DNA from: Agapetus fuscipes
Taxonomy: Eukaryota > Arthropoda > Insecta > Trichoptera > Glossosomatidae
DNA length: 64,000 nt
Assembly (NCBI GenBank): GCA_951799405.1
Contig: OX637337.1
Location: forward strand, 372,001 to 436,000
Reading direction: 5' to 3'
The translations under genes and the position numbers were made by a program. Below the pieces are notes generated by a model that saw nothing but the letters and a program-made list of their open reading frames with translations, did not search any database and had not been told where the DNA came from. Positions 53,342 to 64,000 of this stretch are shown here, in pieces; the first letter of the stretch is position 1, and each line of letters starts with the position of its first letter.

Positions 53342-53460
53342 CAACGACGTTACCATGCTGAAAGCACCGGTTCCCATAGATCACCGAAGTTAAGCAACAT
53401 TGAGCGCGGATAGTACTTGGATGGGTTACCGCTCAGGTACACCGCGTGTCGTTGGCATCT
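53342..53460 (+). pseudogene. 5S rRNA-derived segment, near full length (head of composite SINE)
   Basis: About 119 nt read CAACGACGTTACCATGCTGA, then ATCACCGAAGTTAAGCAACA, GTACTTGGATGGGTTACCGC and ACACCGCGTGTCGTTGG. This follows the whole length of animal 5S rRNA, and the two ends can pair (CAACGAC with GTCGTTG). The internal A-box and C-box promoter regions are recognisable. It runs through GGCATCTTGGACCGGTCC into the SINE-A head without a terminator T-run, as does the truncated copy at 14006-14080. Confidence 0.9.
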
Positions 53461-53749
53461 TGGACCGGTCCGTAGTCCAGTGGCAACACTTCGGACTCGT
53501 AAATGGAAGGTTGTGGATTCGGATCCCGGCGGAGCACAAAAAATATACCATTTATATTTCGAATGTGCTCTTCGCTGAGTTGAAAAATTCATAAACCTTT
53601 ACCAAAGACCGATCACTGAAAGGTCCATCCAACCTTACAACAACTGGGTCTTGCTTGAGAATTGGCGCTTTCTACAGCGACGACCAAGCTCGCAGAGGGC
53701 TCTTGAGGTGTGGTACACACAAAAACAGCGCTCACCAAATAAATCATCC
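53461..53749 (+). mobile_element. SINE-A with 5S head, tail type 1
   Basis: tRNA-like head (GTAGTCCAGTGGCAACACT, CGGACTCGTAAATGGAAGG, mutated B box GGATTCGGATCCC), body CAACTGGGTCTTGCTTGAG, and tail CGCAGAGGGCTCTTGAGGTG to CTCACCAAATAAATC followed by (ATT)n. The total composite, with the 5S part, is about 408 bp. Confidence 0.92.
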
Positions 53750-53759
53750 GAATATTATT

Positions 53760-53952
53760 ATTATTATTATCTCATAACGTTACGTTTACGATGTTAGATT
53801 CTGTTTTTTTTATCGATTGATTCGTATTATTTTAGGCATGCGTAACTTATTTAGGATTTGACGTGATCGTATTTTTTTCGTCTTAAACATACACCTCACA
53901 GTTTATCTGCTACAAGCGGCTTAATTTGTTATGACGCGATGAAGTTATCCAA
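53760..53952. other. AT-rich DNA after an (ATT)n end
   Basis: Short unassigned stretch between the SINE and the satellite array. Confidence 0.4.
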
Positions 53953-54547
53953 CATGAGATGTAAAGCAGTGTTAGGTCATTCTGAACCATGAGATGTAAA
54001 GCAGTGTTAGGTCATTCTGAACCATGAGATGTAAATCAGTGTTAGGTCATTCTGAACCGTGAGATGTAAAGCAGTGTTAGGTCATTCTGAACCGTGAGAT
54101 GTAAAGCAGTGTTAGGTCATTCTGAACCGTGAGATGTAAAGCAGTGTTAGGTCATTCTGAACCATGAGATGTAAAGCAGTGTTAGGTCATTCTGAACCAT
54201 GAGATGTAAATCAGTGTTAGGTCATTCTGAACCGTGAGATGTAAAGCAGTGTTAGGTCATTCTGAACCGTGAGATGTAAAGCAGTGTTAGGTCATTCTGA
54301 ACCGTGAGATGTAAAGCAGTGTTAAGTCATTCTGAACCATGAGATGTAAAGCAGTGTTAAGTCATTCTGAACCATGAGATGTAAAGCAGTGTTAGGTCAT
54401 TCTGAACCATGAGATGTAAAGCAGTGTTAAGTCATTCTGAACCATGAGATGTAAAACAGTGTTAAGTCATTCTGAACCATGATATGTAAAGCAGTGTTAG
54501 GTCATTCTGAACCATGAGATGTAAAGCAGTGTTAGGTCATTCTGAAC
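53953..54547 (+). repeat. 35-bp satellite, 17 units
   Basis: Seventeen units of CATGAGATGTAAAGCAGTGT plus 15 further bases, exactly 35 bp apart with no length variation. A few variable positions (CATGAG or CGTGAG, AAAGC, AAATC or AAAAC, TTAGG or TTAAG) show blocks of shared variants. No spacers of unique sequence. Confidence 0.97.
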
Positions 54548-54559
54548 CATGGATAACAA

Positions 54560-57220
54560 ACCAAGAAACGATCAAACCATACGTGGATATTGTAAATAAT
54601 GTGTAATATAATATTAACTTGCGGTGCTATTCTGTACCTACTATTTAAACGCGATGGATGATCGCTGGAACAATAACTATACCGACTTAATTTCCCTTTA
54701 ACTTTTTAAGTACTTTTTTACTTGAACAGAATGAGGAGGTAGCTAAGCTGGGCGTCCAACAGGGAGGCTGGAAGAGGAAAACATCAAAACTAGAGGAAGA
54801 AGAAGAAAGGTGGATTTATTAATCTTCTTTTAATTGGTGAATTTCTGATGTTAGGAACAACTAATGCCATAGTTTGTGAACGAGCTGGATTCCTTCCAAT
54901 TCCTTGTCAGCTATGTGTGTCATGTCATGTAGACAATGTAGTTACTGAACACTTATTGTCCCGAGACAGCGGTGAGGGGGAGCATACACCACGAGAGCAA
55001 CTTGTCGCTACACAGGAGTTGTGCAACGCTTGACCAACACTTAATGAGCGATCTGTGTTTTAATGAACGCCTCTAGAAACTGTCACCCATGTGGATTGGG
55101 CGTGGAGAGATTTTGTCAATCACGGTGTGATGTAACGGTGAATTGAAAAGCATATTCACCCATCATCATCATCATCTTGCTGCAGTGCCTGCCGTGATGG
55201 TCGCACGTCTGATCTTCAGCTGCGATTTTTTTACAAATTTCATTCAAAGGCATGAGCCCAACCTACAATCAATAAAGGTTGGAGGCAATCGTTGTATTTT
55301 TTTTTCTTACATTCACAAAGAAAAAAATCTCACACTTACAATTTATGTACTTTCCAAGGTATATCGTCTGGTTTGTAGTGCTTCTCTCCATTCTTGTATT
55401 TCTATTCTTATTTTATATTTATTCAAATACATTTTACAAACATTTCGTTACTCCACATTCCAGCTGATTGAGCAATGCATTTTAGCACCTACTTGAAACA
55501 CTTAACAGAGCCGCATGATGGGGCAGCTTTACTTCCTTATTTAGGTGAACTCATTAAGTGGAAGAAAGTAAATATTTATTACAGACATGCAGTGTACGCG
55601 CAGCTCCTGCCTCTGCTCACGGTGTGCAGCTAATTGGAGCAGAGATAAGCGCGGCCCAGTGCGTGGCGGAGACAGGCGGAGCAGGTATTCGTGGCCTTTG
55701 TTGCAACTGTTTGCCGGAATACTTAGGGAGATGTGCGCTAGGTGTTAGGAGCTGCGATGAGAACGCTGCTCCTCTGCATTGGTAGCGTGGGAACACATTT
55801 GTATGGACGCGGAGGGTTCTGTTTACAGATCGTATTAGATATTAAAACATTCATCTCGAATCTGTGTTCTCACATTTTTCGGTGTGTCGCATATTATACC
55901 TCCAGCCCTTTGTTTGATCATTATTTATGCATTCCTTACCCAGCTCGTATGTTTCCAAAGATAAAAATATTATGCATGGCTATATCTATGCGTAGAACTA
56001 GAGAAAAAATGGTTATATTCCTTAGTCTCGACTGGGGGAGAATCCTGCATTCAGTCAAGGTCTACCTAGGGCTGTTGAGGAGCTCTTGAGAATGATGATC
56101 AGTCTTACCAATTTATAACCAGAGCTTAATAATGAATTAGTCACACTACTGACATCTCATGAAACTCTTCCCACTTGCTCATTGTTTTCGAATTTTCTTT
56201 TTAAGAGAATTTTTCACTTTTAGCCTAATCCAGATGCATTTGACTTCTTTAACCTTTTCTTTCCTTTAAACTGAGATTCATTGCATGATTCATGACGAGA
56301 TACTTACATTTTATTGATTGTAGAGGCATTATAGATACTTACATATTTATTTCGAGAGGATGACGACCTACAGTTTATATCAAATGATAAACAAAAGGAA
56401 ACAGACGGACAATAAAAAACTCGGAAGTTATCAATTGTATGTAAAATTACTCAAAGAGTTCTTTAGTTGTATTATGAGTTGACCTTGTGAGTACATTGTT
56501 TAAAAAACGCCTCTCTCTCAGTTTACTAAGATGCACAAAGAAAACATTTACCACGTAGTCATGCAGGTGCTCACTGAGCGAGTGCTTGTTGTGAGATGGC
56601 TTTCCTGATGTCATTACACGCGTGATAGACTCCCGTCAATATTATAAAGCACAATATTGGTTCTCGTGTGTGAAGACGTCCCAGCAAACACGCCGAGGAG
56701 CTTGTTTATTGACGGGCAGCATTCCCAGCCAGCCACTTCTCGCTGTTCACCAATAGCCAAGTCAGCAGGGCTCTGGTCTAGTGCACACTTGAGAAGCAGA
56801 GACCCGTAGCATGTCCCACCCAAGCCCAACACTGAAGATGCGGGGACCAAACTATCATCATGTTCAATACATCATACACGTTCAAGGAAATAACATCCAT
56901 CTCACACAATAAATGAATAAAGTATTTAAAAAAATGAGATGGAGAAGAACTTAATGATTTCGTACTCACTTTCGCGCCTGAGCCACCTTTACACTCTAAT
57001 GACTACGACCATCTCTATTTGTTCCTCGCTTGCAGCAGGTTGCATATTTGTTCATCGGATCCTAAATGACGCCAAGGTGTGCTGTCCTTAATCATGCAAG
57101 TCTTAGTTCAAGGGGTTTATTTTGATGAGTTTCGGTCGATAACTCGTTTGTTTGAAGGAATGCTTGCGTTTATGTGTAGGGTTCATGAGTTATTGTCCTT
57201 ATTAATCTTATTACCCTTAT
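54560..57220. other. Unassigned DNA
   Basis: Short frames up to 117 codons (55143-55496, AT-rich) lack recognisable motifs. A GC-richer patch at 55600-55760 contains GCAGCTAATTGGAGCAGAG and GAGATAAGCGC. No gene and no shared repeat. Confidence 0.4.
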
Positions 57221-57221
57221 C

Positions 57222-57440
57222 CCTAGAGCAAAGGTTCGATTGCCACCAAGGGCAGTCCTCACAATAAATAAGAACTTGCCTCCTCGGGATCAGGAAAAGC
57301 CCCATTTCAAGTTAAGTAAATTGAGTGAGCCTGATCCCCTTACCTGTGAAAATCTTAAGTTTTCACACGCCACATGCGACCCCTTTGGGGACAACGTGGT
57401 AAATAGTAGCACAACATGTGCAGCTTAGATGCGTTGCGTT
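57222..57440 (+). mobile_element. SINE-B, nearly full copy
   Basis: B box GGTTCGATTGCC, body GAAAAGCCCCATTTCAAG, CACATGCGACCCCTTTGGGG and the terminus AGCTTAGATGCGTTGCG. The A box is missing. Confidence 0.85.
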
Positions 57441-57572
57441 TGCTTTATATCTTGCTCCTTGTTGCATTTTGTTCAACTCGTTTCATGATAGTTGCCACTC
57501 TAAGGGCGCAATTCCATTATGGCTAGTAAAGGATCGTCAATGAAAGTTTGGCTAGCCCACGTGCGTCCCTCA

Positions 57573-57671
57573 CCAGTCCTCTGCCAGTCCTCTGCCAGTC
57601 CTCTGCCAGTCCTCTGCCAGTCCTCTGCCAGTCCCCTGCCAGTCCTCTGCCAGTCCTCTGCCAGTCCTCTG
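57573..57671 (+). repeat. 11-bp minisatellite (CCAGTCCTCTG), nine units
   Basis: Nine tandem units with one T-to-C substitution near 57629. Frames through it are by-products. Confidence 0.95.
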
Positions 57672-57679
57672 CAGTTCTC

Positions 57680-58530
57680 CAGACACTGTGCAGCCTCACT
57701 TCCTCCTCTACCAACGTTTACTTAATGGCGGGAAAGAGAATGGCATCTGATAACGTTAAGTGAAGTCTTTGTGAGTGTTCGCGGTAAACCGTTTTTTTTT
57801 TAATTTTACAGTTTTGTTAATTGTTAAAGCTTAAATAATTTGTGTAAACAAAGTAAGCTTTCGTGTTAAAATAAACAATCACTTTTTACGGCTGATCGAC
57901 TAGATAAAACTAAGTGAAGAACTTGTGGGCACAGCGCAAACAACCGGGAGTGCTTCAGAGTTACAAGAGAATTTGAGCATTTCATTTTGTTTTTTGTGAA
58001 ACATATCGGCGGACAAGCTATGACCTGACATTTAAAATATTCGGATGGTGCACTTAGCTCTATTTTCATGTAAACCATTGCGATGTTTTACATTACGATC
58101 TCGGCTATTATTGTCTGATTCTTTCATCTTCTGCAGGAAGTGCCTGGCTGAGCTAGCTCACTGACTCTATTAGTTATCATCCTCCTAACCTGCAAATACA
58201 AGAGACATCTATGCACCGCTTTAGATCCTGAAAGAATAAAGCTCTTGGACGACGTTTCTTTCGTCTTGCCGAGATTTTTTCTTCCAAGATGTCTCTAAGA
58301 AATGTGCTTTCTTTATAGGATGTTAAAAATTGTTTTCTTTGCCTACTACGAAATCCTCATGTACCAATTTATGAGATGTAAGAGCTCTCCATAATTAAGA
58401 TCGTACTGATTCAATTCCTAATGTTCTGAATAGAAGATTCGTTTTATGATTGCTTTATGTTGCCTCAACTCAGACTTTTCTTTTCGATTTGATTGCGAAA
58501 TGGAATAAGTCTCCTTCATAGCCTGCTAAG
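57680..58530. other. AT-rich DNA, nothing recognised
   Basis: No gene or repeat can be supported here. Confidence 0.4.
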
Positions 58531-58544
58531 CTGAAGTGTGTATT

Positions 58545-58790
58545 GTTATGCCGAGTATTGGCTCCACTTGGCGCCGCTAGACGGCAGCGCCCCCCGCCAC
58601 GTTATTGCTTGCAGAGTCCGCTGGAGAGAGATTTACAATAGTAATCTCAGCACAGGAGCCGCCGTGGAAATAGATAATAACTCCGCGCTTACTTACGACA
58701 AACAGAAAATATTTCCGTCTGATTGCGAACCTGAATAAGCCCGCCCGTAGCCAGCGCTGTGTAGTTGCTTTGTGTGCGTAGCGGCCGATA
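58545..58790. promoter_or_regulatory. GC-rich island, candidate regulatory element
   Basis: GGCGCCGCTAGACGGCAGCG, CCGCCGTGGAAATAGATAAT and GTAGCGGCCGATAC: a single-copy GC-rich block in AT-rich DNA, without coding frame longer than 66 codons. Function inferred. Confidence 0.2.
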
Positions 58791-59026
58791 CAGAAACCAC
58801 CTTGTAATAGCCTGTGCTTGTATACAATTATTGCAAAATGTACTGAAAAATGCTAACGCTGATAGGATGTGAGGGAGATGAAGTGTAAAGGGATAGTTAC
58901 GATTGAGTGGAAGAAGTCTACAAGGATGTGAAGCAGGAGAAGGGTCTTGCAGCTGTTCTGTACCTACCCAAGTAATGAACTCTACTGTAGCGTTTACCAA
59001 AAAAATATATTGAAACTAGAACTATT

Positions 59027-59535
59027 TTCGAAATAGCGAGTGAATGGGATATCCAGAGTCATAATAAAAGGAGAGCTTGTATGAAAAAGGTTATGACTCT
59101 GGATGAAATGAAAGAAGTATGCAAGGACAGGAAGAAGTGGCGGCTAATCTGCAATGCTGATTTGTAATGTTGGTTTATTAGTTTGCTACATTTTTTGCAC
59201 AATAAATTTTTGACTTTTTTGTATAGATTTCTTTTTAAGGTTTTGTTGTTTTTTTATACTTAATTGTTATTTATTACTCGTATTCCTTGACTTATAGGTT
59301 GGTATGAGGCTGACCACCCATACTGTAAAAAATGGTTCACTTTGCCAATGTCACCCCTGTTTCAGGGAATGTCGGCAAGAGTTGCAGGGTTGCAGGGCTT
59401 ATGTTCATTTGAGGTTTAGATTTTATTTGTAAGTACACAATCAGCATTTGTAAGCGCGAACTACACCTGAGCATACATCTGAGAGCTTTGATGAATGAAT
59501 ATATCCTTGCAACTTAGATTATAGATTATAGATAG
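59027..59535 (+). pseudogene. RTE-like LINE: coding end, 3' UTR and full tail
   Basis: ATTTTCGAAATAGCGAGTGA to AAGTGGCGGCTAATCTGC matches the C-terminal coding end at 8470-8600 closely, followed by an AT-rich UTR (TTTGCTACATTTTTTGCAC) and the complete tail with a TGCAGGGT duplication and an (ATTATAG)n terminus. This is the best template for the element's 3' end in the window. Confidence 0.9.
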
Positions 59536-59539
59536 AACG

Positions 59540-60344
59540 CTCCCTGTCACGCAGGGATGTTTCAGTTCCGATACACATTGTAGGCGAGCGTTTTTATTGA
59601 GTTTGCACGTGCAGTTTTACTTGAGATTGTGGTCATCAATTTATTTTACTTTATTGCTTAAATTGATTGTTTGTAGAAAGGAAAAAGTGGTCACATAAAA
59701 TAATAGAGATCGTCCGCCACGCTCGTATGAGTTATTGCACACTGGCAGGTTGTGACCTTGTTGATAAGGAGCGTTATTGATAATAAAGCGTCCATTAATC
59801 AGCGGAGAGAGTCCGCGCAGTGGTCAGCTGAGGAGAGCAGATCTAATTGACACCAATCATTGTGTGAAGGGCAACAGTAAACATGCAACATGCCAATTAC
59901 AATCAACTCCCGATAACTCCAACATTTACTGTCACACACACTAGCAGCCACTGCCCCAGACACCCATACACTTACATGATACTTGCAGTCTCAGAGTGCC
60001 AAGAGAAAAATACTGTTCCAGGTTGATTGTGATCGGGAGAAGTAGGCACACGTTTGACAATCGACTTCCTACAACAGTTCATCACCTATGACGTGACAAT
60101 AAGCTCATACTGAACTTCCCGAGTTAGAGCTTGCATTGCACATAATACACATAGGTAGGCTCTTGAAGGCTACGAATACTACAAAACTGTATTTACCATA
60201 AGAACATTACTGAGCAGGGATGTTCAATGTTGACTATTTGCGTGCCTTGTCGAGAAAGTTCTCAAAGGTTCACCCAGCCTGATAGCAACTTGTTTTACTC
60301 AGCTAACAGAGAGCCCTTGAGATAAAATTGACCTGCTAACGACG
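59540..60344. other. Unassigned DNA
   Basis: 59740-59900 has clustered GATA-type (TTGATAAGGAGC, TTATTGATAATAAAGC) and TAAT-core sites (TCCATTAATCAGCGG, GATCTAATTGAC), so it is a candidate regulatory stretch. A weak SINE-B-like fragment (CAAAGGTTCACCCAGCC) lies near 60264. No gene. Confidence 0.35.
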
Positions 60345-60600
60345 CTTTTTTTTTAATAGATTTGTGAAAAGGAATGCAATTCACCAACCTATTCTGCCTG
60401 GCCAGAAACAGGAAATATTATCATCAATTAATAATTCGTTATTGATTATATTAATGAATTCTTAATTATCCAATAATATCTGTTGAACCAGGGTCAAAGT
60501 TATGGTCAAGTGACCCAGGCGGGGATCGAACCAACGTTATTCTATTCCAAATACGCTAGAAAGATCGGCCACTTGGCCCCCTCGGTCATAACACCGGCTT
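60345..60600 (-). mobile_element. SINE-C, full copy
   Basis: On the minus strand: GGGGCCAAGTGGCCGATC and B box GGTTCGATCCCC, then GGTTCAACAGATATT, an ATTAAT-rich segment, CCTGTTTCTGGCCAGGC, GAATTGCATTCCTTTTCAC and an A-rich end. It is close to the copy at 11978-12262. Confidence 0.85.
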
Positions 60601-60604
60601 ACAA

Positions 60605-62075
60605 AATAATTCACTTTTTCCGTTCATTTTACAAATATTCAGTTTGTCATCGGAGTAAATGAGCCATCTTAGCAACTGTTGTGTTATTCATGCCGCCACT
60701 TGTGTTATGTAAATCTCCAATAATTCTCTCTGGCGCCGCAGCGCGCTCAGTGCGTGTTCTTATGCGCCATCATGCTCACTCCTTCAGCCGCTGGAAATTT
60801 CCGTCCTCAGATGCGAGTAGAGAGGAGTATTGGCTCTCCGCTTGTGCAGGGTGTGAGTGCCAGCGCATTGTGGTGCCTCCCTGCTCCCTGCTCCCTGCTT
60901 CCTGCTCCCTGCTCCCTGCTTCCTGCTCCCCATGACAATGACATTCAGCTGCACGTCCATCAGTGATGCGCTGGGCTCATTTGCACTGTGGGTTCACGGC
61001 CAGTCATTAAACTGCCGCGTCTGAGAATGTCCAAGCACTGCTCTCACAATGAGCTCCACAATGAGCCAGCCTTCATGCTGTAACGAGATGGGAGATGCTT
61101 TATTCGTGTCAAGTCTCTTAAATACCGAGCGTGATTTGTTTAGAAACGACACGGTGTTTGAAGTTTGATCAATAAAGTTACTATCAACTTCAATATTTTT
61201 ATATTTTTAAGGGTTTTATGGTTTATATTTTTTTATTTTAATATTTTTATTTTTAGAGATGTATCCTACAATTTATTTTTATTTCTTGAACCAACGTAAG
61301 ACGCCGATTATTTCAACTTGAAGTACGACACTGGCGCCCCTGCCGAATGCGGGAATCCGCCACAAAGAAAAAGAAGAAAAAGAAGAAGAAGTACCTACTT
61401 AGATATTGTTTGAGTATCTTCCATGAAAGCTTCAATGATTGGTCTTACTTTTTAAAGAAAAAAAAAGATTCAAATTCAACAAAACAATGCCTCTTCCTAG
61501 TGTAGCTCATAGCTCGATTGATTTAGCTTTTTCAGTCGATGTATATTCAAACATTTTCATAAATTATTTCTTATTGAGGCATTTATTTTTTCTCCAAGTC
61601 TGATTAGGGATAAGTTTTTATTCTAAGCAATAGCCAACTCTTAAAAAAAGGAAAACCTAAACTTTACTGTAATCTTACATTTAATCAAAAATAATTAATT
61701 CATCGCGTTAGCGACTGGAACAAAATACTTGTATTAAATTTACGTATTAAAGAATCTAAACAAAACAACTCTGACAGTAAGTAGGAGTACTTACACAACA
61801 ATATATTCTATTCGTGTCTGTGAAGTCCCTCATCACATTGACTTACCAGCATTCCAGGTCCTCTAAGTGGAGCTCATCTTCTCATCAGCTCTGAGCAGAG
61901 TTGGCCTTGAGCCAAGAGCCATCATCAGGAGACAAGGTCGGCGTCTGCTTGGATCATTAGACAGGTCGCAGATTGCTCTTGCTGCATTGCAATCCAAATA
62001 GGAAATAGCAAAGTGCATGTCTGCGTAACATTGAACTAAATAGAGCAGTGTGTGCAAGACGGCCCTCGCTAGCCA
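60605..62075. other. Unassigned DNA
   Basis: Contains a (CTCCCTG)n run at 60877-60930, and a (GAA)n-rich end at 61360-61392 (AAGAAAAAGAAGAAGAAG) preceded by GGGAATCCGCCACAAAG that may be a retroelement tail. No gene. Confidence 0.4.
60877..60930 (+). repeat. (CTCCCTG)n/(CTTCCTG) heptanucleotide repeat
   Basis: About seven units of CTCCCTG with CTTCCTG variants. Confidence 0.9.
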
Positions 62076-62076
62076 A

Positions 62077-62112
62077 CCCAAACAAGACCCAGTTGCTGTA
62101 AGTCTGGATGTA
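62077..62112 (-). mobile_element. SINE-A, body fragment
   Basis: CAAGACCCAGTTGCTGTAAG and TCTGGATG match the inverted body of SINE-A. Only about 35 bp remain. Confidence 0.6.
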
Positions 62113-62114
62113 TG

Positions 62115-63800
62115 TTCGCGACCTGCCTTGAGATTCACACTCGAATATTCATCCGACATGAAAATTTTGTGTGAAGACAATTAAGTGTACTGAATTATTT
62201 AAAAACAACAAGAAAAATACAGAGAAGAAGCATTTTTGCGTTTTATTTTTACTTATTTTAATGATCGTATTTTGTACAAAGCACTCACAACAATTATACA
62301 TCTCATTATTTTGTTTATTGTTTTCTTTTATTTAATGATATTCATTCATTAAGTAATTACAAAGGAAACATTTAAAAACACAAATAAATGATCCTGTTTA
62401 ATACATATTATTTACCTGACAATAAAACATGAATAAAAATAGAATTTAATTGGTGTAGGTTTTGTTTTCGCAATTTGCAGTGGCGTATACAAATATCAGA
62501 AAATTGTTCTCAAATAAAAAAACCCGTATTGGAAATTGAATTAAGTTTTCCTAGATATTCACTCTCCATAAAATACCTACATTATTTTGTGATCATTCAA
62601 TCATACTTTTCTCAGTTTTTTCTTTCTTCTCTTGCTTTTCATGTTTTTGCACGTGCTCTAACGATCTTAGTAAACTTTTTGACTTACTAATTGTTTATTA
62701 CATGTATTCTTTTTTTTGTACTTATTTTTCCCATTTATTTCAGATTTTTTAATTTTTTTAATTTTAGCTTACCATTGGTAAAGTGTGATCTGCATTAACA
62801 TATTATAAACAATAATTTTCTCAGATATCATCTTCCGTGTTCAGATTCCTGATCCAATAACGCCACACCCGTAGAAATCGTTGCTGAGTCCTGTCCCACA
62901 ATCATTATAAATAAAGCGGTTTGCAGCCGCTGTGAGTTATGGGACAGTTATTGTATAGCCCTGTCACCCAGGAAATTATACTAGACTGATAGAGAGCAGG
63001 CGTTCATTAGTTCAAGTGTTTGGACATAAAACGTACATCTACACGATAGGTACACTTTGTTAAAAAGCCGATGAACGCGTGTGAGAAAAAATCTTGCAGC
63101 GTCGGCATACGAGTGTAGTTCAAAAATTACACAGCTAAATCTGTTCCAAAACCACAATGATTAAAAACTATAACACGAAACAGCACGCTTAGATGACTTG
63201 GAATTAAAATTGAAAGTGTACGGGATTTGTGCCCCGAGTATAAAACATTGCTTAAAACTCACCTCGTTTGCGTTAATCGATTTTTTTTAGAATTAACGAC
63301 GGCATTCCTAGAGGGTGACAAAGTTGTCATATTTTTTTTCGATTTACGCAATCGAAGTGAGTTTTACGCAATGCTTTTTACTAGGGGCACCGTAGTCGTA
63401 GTCTACCGTACCTGCACTACTATGATACAGTTTTATCAACGTCACATCATCATCATGCTGAATAAACGTAGATACGGGGGAGACGTTTGGGAGCTCCAGC
63501 TATGATAGACCACGCCAGCATATCACAGAAAGCCACTCTCCAGTGTCAGCAGCCGGCCGCGAAAGTCTAAATATTTTTAATGAAGTAATGTTTTTAGGTG
63601 TGAGAAAGCGCGGTTTCCCACAACTTTGACTTCTTACCGTGAAAGCTTGAAACTACGGATACATGTGCACGAGTACATACCTACATGTGTTGCATTATTT
63701 GGAAGTTTTCTTCTTGTCGACTCATGCTTGTTATTCATGAGGACAGTACTACGCCTTATTTGAAAGTAATGATTATTAGTTACTAGATTGGCAATGCTCG
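62115..63800. other. AT-rich DNA, nothing recognised
   Basis: Frames up to 92 codons without recognisable motifs. No shared repeat. Confidence 0.4.
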
Positions 63801-63824
63801 GGTTAAGTATCTGTCAGTTTGAAT

Positions 63825-64000
63825 CTCCCACCGCGCGCCACTGCGGAGACTGGCGCCTCACATAATCAATAAGGACTCCCTGCAGAACGAGCGCAGATAA
63901 AGTGGCAGCTCTCCTTTTTGCAGTGGTGCGGCTTTAGGGCCAGACAGCTGTTTAATAATGACTGTCAAAATGTCAGCTGTGCGATTTCAAACTATGCATT
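63825..64000. promoter_or_regulatory. Candidate regulatory island at the window edge
   Basis: A GC-balanced block (CACCGCGCGCCACTGCGGAG, GCGCAGATAAAGTGG, GACAGCTGTTTAATAATGAC) with E-box (CAGCTG), GATA and TAAT sites, single copy in the window and cut by the window end. Function inferred. Confidence 0.2.

Noticed and set aside
53342..53460. Functional 5S rRNA gene
   Set aside because: It lacks a terminator and runs directly into a SINE head, with the same junction in a truncated second copy. It differs from expected 5S at several positions.
53953..54547. Possible CRISPR array (regular 35-bp units)
   Set aside because: The units are contiguous with no unique spacers, and there are no cas genes or prokaryotic context.
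55143..55496. 117-codon frame with hydrophobic segments
   Set aside because: AT-rich sequence yields Phe/Leu/Ile/Tyr-rich chance translations; a second overlapping frame is equally hydrophobic.
57519..57763. Short frames rich in Pro, Val, Leu, Cys and Ser
   Set aside because: They come from the 11-bp CCAGTCCTCTG array, which is open in several frames.

Overview
This window looks like gene-poor DNA from an animal nuclear genome, most likely an arthropod. The evidence is AT-rich sequence, no dense array of long open frames, many tRNA-derived SINEs, 5'-truncated LINEs, MITE-like inverted-repeat elements, minisatellites, and a 5S rRNA-like sequence resembling arthropod 5S. The species cannot be named from the sequence. 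No bacterial, phage or CRISPR organisation is present, and no complete protein-coding host gene could be recognised. The only credible host exon signal is a CpG-rich block at about 9230-9872 that ends in a strong splice donor. The rest reads as intron or intergenic desert with scattered GC-rich islands that could be regulatory.

Most of the recognisable content is mobile DNA. (1) An RTE-like LINE leaves a broken C-terminal coding piece at 8167-8620 and about twenty copies of its 3' tail of roughly 250 bp. Five loci keep both coding remnant and tail or coding remnant alone, which identifies the tail. (2) A CR1-like LINE fragment lies at 7030-7547 (minus). (3) SINE-A has a tRNA-Thr(CGT)-like head, a common body and one of two alternative 3' tails. 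One tail matches the end of the CR1-like LINE. The other carries a conserved hairpin and a poly-A tract. (4) In two copies (about 14006 and 53342) SINE-A is preceded by a 5S rRNA-derived segment with an identical junction, so a composite 5S-tRNA SINE exists. (5) SINE-B and SINE-C are two further tRNA-derived families. (6) Five MITE-like families occur, two of which have CGC-starting termini and 4-bp target duplications. (7) Foldback or solo elements carry a hammerhead-ribozyme-like core (CTGANGA, hairpin, GAAAC), as expected for Penelope-like element termini. (8) hAT transposon remnants lie at about 41550-42197 and 18356.

Layout: 1-7000 holds a 63-bp minisatellite, a MITE and a LINE tail interrupted by another MITE. 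7000-21500 is dense with nested LINEs, SINEs and MITEs, plus the CpG-rich exon candidate and a 68-bp minisatellite. 21900-22500 is a higher-order tandem array. 24000-45500 alternates sparse retroelement tails with unassigned AT-rich DNA. 45700-53300 is mostly unassigned. 53342-54548 holds the full 5S-tRNA SINE and a 35-bp satellite. 54560-64000 is mostly unassigned with a few SINE and LINE copies and GC-rich candidate regulatory islands.

Family assignments rest on reading by eye. No alignment, database search or folding calculation was run.
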